DNA of 64,000 bases, taken from Nymphaea colorata. Taxonomy: Eukaryota > Streptophyta > Magnoliopsida > Nymphaeales > Nymphaeaceae. Made by a program: the position numbers and the translations under genes. Positions 61,780 to 64,000 of the stretch are shown one piece after another (the first letter of the stretch is position 1; each line of letters starts with the position of its first letter). The stretch spans positions 8,995,001 through 9,059,000 of the forward strand of contig NC_045148.1 in NCBI RefSeq assembly GCF_008831285.2, read 5' to 3'. The notes beneath the pieces are model-generated. The model made no database searches. It worked only from the letters and a program-made list of their open reading frames with translations, and had not been told where the DNA came from.

Positions 61780-64000
61780 TCAAATTGTGGGGCACTGACT
61801 GCGGTGGTGGGAGAGGGCGGAGGCCGTGTACTGGCGGTTGCCCTTTCCGAGGCAGGCGTCGACGCCATCGGGGGAGAGCTTGCCCGTGGAGTCGCCGTAA
61901 GCGTTGCGGCAGACTAGTGGCTGGCCGCGGGACCCCGCCGACGAGGGCGAGAGCTCGATGCCGGACAAGGTGATGTCCGTGCAGGGCCGCCTGGGACTGC
62001 AGGCTAGGTAGACGGGCTGTACCGCGTAAGTTCCGGTGATGCCGCTGAAGGTGACGCTGGAGACGGACACTCCCTCACCACTTTCCGAGCATGAATTCTT
62101 GTCGCAGTAGAACTGGTCGATCACGATAGGTATGTCGACGTCGGACATGGAGATCCGGTTGAACGTCACCCCCATTAAAGAGCCCCTTCCATGCTGCCAT
62201 ATGCGACCACAACCACAAGTGAAGAGAAAAATTAGTTCCCCGCAATCTTGTTGATATTAGCAAGGAATTTACGAGTGGAAACTCTAGACTGATAAAATTT
62301 TCCAAGATTTAGAATATTTAGATACGTTGGTCATGGAGTTGCTGCAGATTTGGAACAGACGACGAATAAACAAAAGGAAAACCATATATACATCTTGTCT
62401 ATACTGCTAGCGAGCGTGTAAAGAATTCCGATTCCTGTGGAATTTTCCGTTCACCAAATTCAATTCAATCACGTTTTATACAACCGAATTAATGTGAATC
62501 TGGACTTGGAGTCAAATTTCATTAATTTATTTATTAAATCTTTATCGGATATATAGTCAGACATCGATTGTAAGATATAGAATTAGTTTGTTGAATTGCA
62601 TGCTGTGTCCGAATCTAATTAGTGAAGGATTCCAGTGTTCTTTACCATTTCCAGGTTGATGGTTTCATTTAGATCAACTGTCAGATGTATTTGACCTATT
62701 GACAACATTACTAAATTCTAATCATTAAATTCCGTTCGGACCATTTTTCACTTGAGATAGAATACATGACCTCTCCTTCCAATAATTCCACCTCCTGAAG
62801 GTTCAGGCTGAGTCGATGCCTAGCTCGAAGCCTCTGCTACACATTAACAATTAACAAATATAATATTTGTTTCTCTATTTTGCCTAAGTTTTTTCTTCCT
62901 GCTTCCTGCTTTTTTTTTTCTTTTTCTTTGTAGGGAGGGCTTCATTTGTATTATCATTTTCAAAGGTATTAATGTAATCACGGACACTGGCCATAAATAT
63001 ATCCGGCTTGAAGGCGTAAGTATATAATAGTCTTTCTTTACCAGGGTTTTGTAATGCATAAAGTTTGAGTACCATACCGCCCAAGTCTTGATCCTGGCTC
63101 CATTTGTGGCTGTATGGATGGTGCTGTCTTCAACTGTTATATTGCTCACACATGCATTGATGCCACCAAATCCAAGAGAGCCTATACTGCTCAATCACAA
63201 AAACATTTGAACTCAAAGTTATGGATCCTAAAATCAATGGGAATACATGTAAAAGCAAGCATTTCAACATTAATGTGACTATTGGCTGAAGGTCAGATCT
63301 GCATTCATTCGCTAGAACTGAGTGCAGACTAGATGACAAGCTGGTTATATGCATGATTTTATGGAAGTGTGACAACTGCCCACACAAGCCACATTCATAC
63401 AGCTCCGGCACGATATGTTTAACATACCTTACGCCGTGACCGGGGCCACAGCGGATGCCATGGATATGAACATCGGAGCACCCTGTCTGTATCGATATAC
63501 AATCGTCGCCTGCAATTAACGAGTTCAAGCGTACTCAATAAAGTTCATGAAGGCAAGTGGCGAAAGCAAGAATCTTCAGGCGTAGATGTGTGATGGCCAT
63601 ACCACAGGCAATAATGCAGTCCTCGATTTCTACGTCCTTAGTGTTTTGGAGGTGAATCCCGTCGGTGTTGGGGCTGTTCTCCGGCGACGAGATCCTGACC
63701 TTCGACACGAGGATGCCGCTGGAACCGTCGAATTTCAGGTGGCATTGAGGACTATTCTCAATGGTAATGTCTTGCACCACTACATCGTGGCTATCGTAGA
63801 ATCTGATGGCCTGTGATAACACGTATCATAATTAGCAGAAATTGGAATGACTAGAACCAAGAAATAAACTTGATTCTGAGTTCAATTTGCATCTTTGTGA
63901 ACATAATACTCACCGTCGGCTTTACGCCTTCTGATCTTCTCCACCAAGCTGACCCTCGGCCATTAACAATTCCACCTCCTTTGATCGTGAAACCCTTGAC
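61780..64000 (-). CDS. PG3: polygalacturonase (GH28), 5' end outside the window
   Basis: The third gene of the array is cut by the window edge. Exons seen: 64000-63914 (partial, matching the second half of PG2 exon 3), 63810-63603, 63509-63428, 63189-63078 and 62193-61780; these give 300 residues to the stop. Exon lengths of 208, 82 and 112 nt equal those in PG1 and PG2. Motifs: [31 protein letters not shown] and RIK (preceded by GA instead of GV). The catalytic residues are intact. The C-terminus has [14 protein letters not shown] like PG2. The signal peptide and first two exons must lie beyond 64000. Confidence 0.9.
62194..63077 (-). other. PG3 penultimate intron
   Basis: This is an 884-bp intron with GT (63077) and AG (62194) ends at conserved positions. 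It holds only AT-rich sequence and a homopolymer-rich stretch near 62900. No nested gene is seen. Confidence 0.6.

Noticed and set aside
1-64000. CRISPR array, rRNA or tRNA genes
   Set aside because: No regularly spaced repeat-spacer pattern and no tRNA or rRNA core sequence was noticed. The short repeats present are microsatellites or tandem duplications. A tRNAscan run would settle tRNAs.

Overview
This is a nuclear window from a flowering plant. Spliced genes with GT-AG introns sit in AT-rich DNA with many microsatellites. TIR-NB-LRR (TNL) resistance genes are present, a class missing from grasses, so a eudicot, magnoliid or early-diverging angiosperm is likely. I cannot name the species from sequence alone.

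Layout. (1) 1-31 kb is a minus-strand TNL cluster. It holds one gene that reads as intact (TNL-B, five exons, 27084-20756, about 1316 aa) and one gene cut down to TIR plus part of NB-ARC (TN-A, 11100-8182). It also holds the detached 3' remains of TN-A, a decayed ARC2-LRR relic (12840-11218), a third copy of the TNL 3' end (2845-2431) and two isolated TIR exon fragments. Long stretches around them are old tandem duplications of TNL flanks and introns. A Copia-type primer binding site followed by three 99-bp repeats lies just upstream of TNL-B. (2) 28.6-33 kb holds two tandem copies of a plastid DnaJ/ferredoxin-domain protein. The first is broken and carries an insertion in its 5' leader. The second rebuilds as an open six-exon gene of about 298 aa. 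(3) 37.1-39.4 kb, minus strand, is SIRB, sirohydrochlorin ferrochelatase, with a decayed extra copy of its last exon downstream. (4) 40.7-43.7 kb, plus strand, is a five-exon gene for a predicted plastid membrane protein of unknown role, divergent from SIRB across about 1.4 kb. (5) 43.7-51.1 kb has no recognisable gene. (6) 51.1-64 kb is a minus-strand tandem array of three secreted polygalacturonase genes: two complete (487 and 446 aa) and one running off the window edge. A 452-bp Tourist-like MITE sits in an intron of the second.

The genes do not form one pathway. The TNL part is a birth-and-death immune receptor cluster. SIRB and the DnaJ/ferredoxin protein are plastid housekeeping genes. 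The polygalacturonases would act on cell-wall pectin. All exon coordinates were derived by hand from splice sites, reading phase and conserved motifs; transcripts would be needed to confirm them.
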